DNA from: Methylomonas sp.
Lineage (GTDB): Bacteria; Pseudomonadota; Gammaproteobacteria; Methylococcales; Methylomonadaceae
DNA length: 24,329 nucleotides
Reading direction: 5' to 3'
Assembly: GCA_026990815.1 (NCBI GenBank)
Contig: JALXCS010000089.1
Coordinates: 1-24,329 of the forward strand
Both the position numbers and the translations under genes were made by a program. Positions 23,213 through 24,329 of this stretch are shown in pieces. Position 1 is the first letter of the stretch, and every line of letters starts with the position of its first letter. Below the pieces are notes generated by a model. The model made no database searches and was not told the DNA's origin. It saw only the letters and a program-made list of their open reading frames with translations.

Positions 23213-24329
23213 CTACGATTGTTCGCTATTTTCAGGAACACTCAGTTCTTTACTTTCAATAGCAAAATCAAGTTTATTATCTTTTACAAAGACCCTTACG
23301 TGGCCGCCATTGGCCAGTTTCCCGAATAATAAATCATTTGCCAGAGGCTTTTTAATTTCTTCCTGAATCAATCTGGCCATTGGTCGTGCGCCCATTTTTG
23401 GATCACAACCGTTTTCGGCCAGCCATAACCTTGCTTCCGGATCTAAAGACAAAGTCACATGCTTTTCTGAAAGTAATGTTTCAAGTTCGAAAATGAATTT
23501 GTCAACAACACTACCAACAATACTGATATCCAATGGTTTAAACTGAATAACTGCATCCAGACGATTTCTAAATTCTGGTGAGAAGGTTTTTTCAACAGCT
23601 TTCATGCTGTCACTACTGTGTTCTTGTTTGGTAAAACCAATTGATGCTCTGCTGCCTTCTTCAGCTCCAGCATTAGTTGTCATCACCAAAATAATGTTCC
23701 GGAAGTCAGTCTTTCGGCCATTATTATCAGTCAATGTGCCATGATCCATGACTTGCAGTAATAGATTAAAAACATCAGGGTGGGCTTTTTCCAGCTCATC
23801 AAGCAATAACACGGCATGTGGATGCTTATTGACCTGTTCAGTCAAAAGCCCGCCTTGATCATAACCGACATATCCCGGGGGTGCCCCAATTAAGCGTGAG
23901 ACTGTATGTCTTTCCATGTATTCAGACATATCAAACCGGATGAGTTCAACGCCGAGATTCTTTGCCAATTGCCTGGTGACCTCTGTTTTACCAACTCCGG
24001 TAGGGCCAGCAAACAAGAAAGAGCCAATGGTTTTGGTGGTGTCTCTTAAGCCAGCTCTGGCCATTTTGATTGCCGAGGCTAAAGCAGCAATAGCCTCATC
24101 TTGACCAAATACCAACATTTTAAGGTTTTTCTCAAGATCAAAAAGTTTGTCTTTATCGTTTGAAGAAACTGATTTTGGTGGGATTCTTGCAATTTTGGCA
24201 ACAATATTTTCTATGTCAGGGGTATCTATGATTTCTTTACGTTCATTTTCAGGAAGCAGCCTTTGGCCTGCGCCTGCCTCATCAATGACATCAATTGCTT
24301 TATCCGGCAGGTGCCGGTCAGTAATATAG
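23213..24329 (-). CDS. clpA: ATP-dependent Clp protease ATP-binding subunit ClpA (C-terminal part, cut by window edge)
   Basis: This is the AAA+ unfoldase that feeds substrates, including N-end rule proteins delivered by ClpS, into ClpP. The minus-strand frame is open from the window edge at 24329 and gives 371 residues. It starts within the end of the first AAA module (Y-I-T-D-R-H-L-P-D-K-A-I-D-V-I-D-E-A). The second AAA module follows, with Walker A G-P-T-G-V-G-K-T, Walker B V-L-L-L-D-E-L-E-K-A-H-P and the F-R-N-R-L-D sensor region, then the D2 small domain G-A-R-P-M-A-R-L-I. An internal ATG at 24118 is not the start. Bpt nearby fits a shared N-end rule pathway. Confidence 0.96.
   Translation of the reverse strand, partial: YITDRHLPDKAIDVIDEAGAGQRLLPENERKEIIDTPDIENIVAKIARIPPKSVSSNDKDKLFDLEKNLKMLVFGQDEAIAALASAIKMARAGLRDTTKTIGSFLFAGPTGVGKTEVTRQLAKNLGVELIRFDMSEYMERHTVSRLIGAPPGYVGYDQGGLLTEQVNKHPHAVLLLDELEKAHPDVFNLLLQVMDHGTLTDNNGRKTDFRNIILVMTTNAGAEEGSRASIGFTKQEHSSDSMKAVEKTFSPEFRNRLDAVIQFKPLDISIVGSVVDKFIFELETLLSEKHVTLSLDPEARLWLAENGCDPKMGARPMARLIQEEIKKPLANDLLFGKLANGGHVRVFVKDNKLDFAIESKELSVPENSEQS

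Noticed and set aside
24147..24329. A + strand open frame at the right edge
   Set aside because: The opposite strand is continuous ClpA sequence with conserved motifs up to the window edge.
1..24329. CRISPR arrays, tRNA or rRNA genes, phage or transposase genes
   Set aside because: No regularly spaced direct repeats, cloverleaf-like sequence with a typical TTCRA arm, rRNA segment, integrase or transposase motif was noticed in the window.

Overview
The window looks like chromosomal DNA of a gammaproteobacterium. The bpt-infA-clpA neighbourhood and a 741-aa ParC are gammaproteobacterial in style. A PEP-CTERM protein, a ba3-type oxidase operon with a large multihaem cytochrome, and a V/A-type ATPase operon together suggest an aquatic methanotroph-like member of the Methylococcales. 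No pmo, mxa or rRNA gene is present, so that placement is inference.

Layout. Bases 3-92 are the tail of an unidentified gene. Bases 141-7741 form a tightly overlapping + strand operon for a V/A-type rotary ATPase in the order B, D, I, K, E, DUF2764-like, A. It contains no recognisable C, F or G/H subunit. A small secreted protein gene (7805-8191, -) converges on it and ends at a shared hairpin that is a clean terminator for the minus strand. parC follows (8309-10534, +), and its stop codon lies inside a REP-like palindrome. A PEP-CTERM protein gene (10660-11343, -) has its own terminator. Upstream of it lie an AraC-type regulator and a TolC-family outer-membrane protein, which form a small minus-strand unit. 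A TlpA-like thioredoxin (+) diverges from tolC and is separated by a long REP-like hairpin from the next operon.

The respiratory operon runs right to left from about 21677 to 14541: a 50-aa subunit IIa-like peptide, CuA subunit II, subunit I of a ba3-type (B-family) haem-copper oxidase, a dihaem cytochrome c4, a DUF2892 membrane protein, a 813-aa seven-haem secreted cytochrome, and a parvulin-type peptidyl-prolyl isomerase. A sigma70-like promoter is visible upstream. The likely electron path is periplasmic multihaem cytochrome and/or c4, then CuA, haem b, and haem a3/CuB. The isomerase is a candidate folding factor.

The 432-base divergent region 21551-21982 has no gene. It holds the oxidase promoter and a roughly 100-nt element bounded by 19-bp inverted repeats, with inner hairpins and a competing pairing. 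This is the best candidate for an undescribed RNA or mobile element in the window. Bases 21995-24329 carry bpt, infA and the C-terminal part of clpA (truncated by the window edge), all housekeeping protein-turnover and translation genes.

The most interesting items are the rearranged V/A-ATPase operon with its apparent Na+ ligands, the oxidase/multihaem/isomerase operon, and the structured element at 21774-21881.
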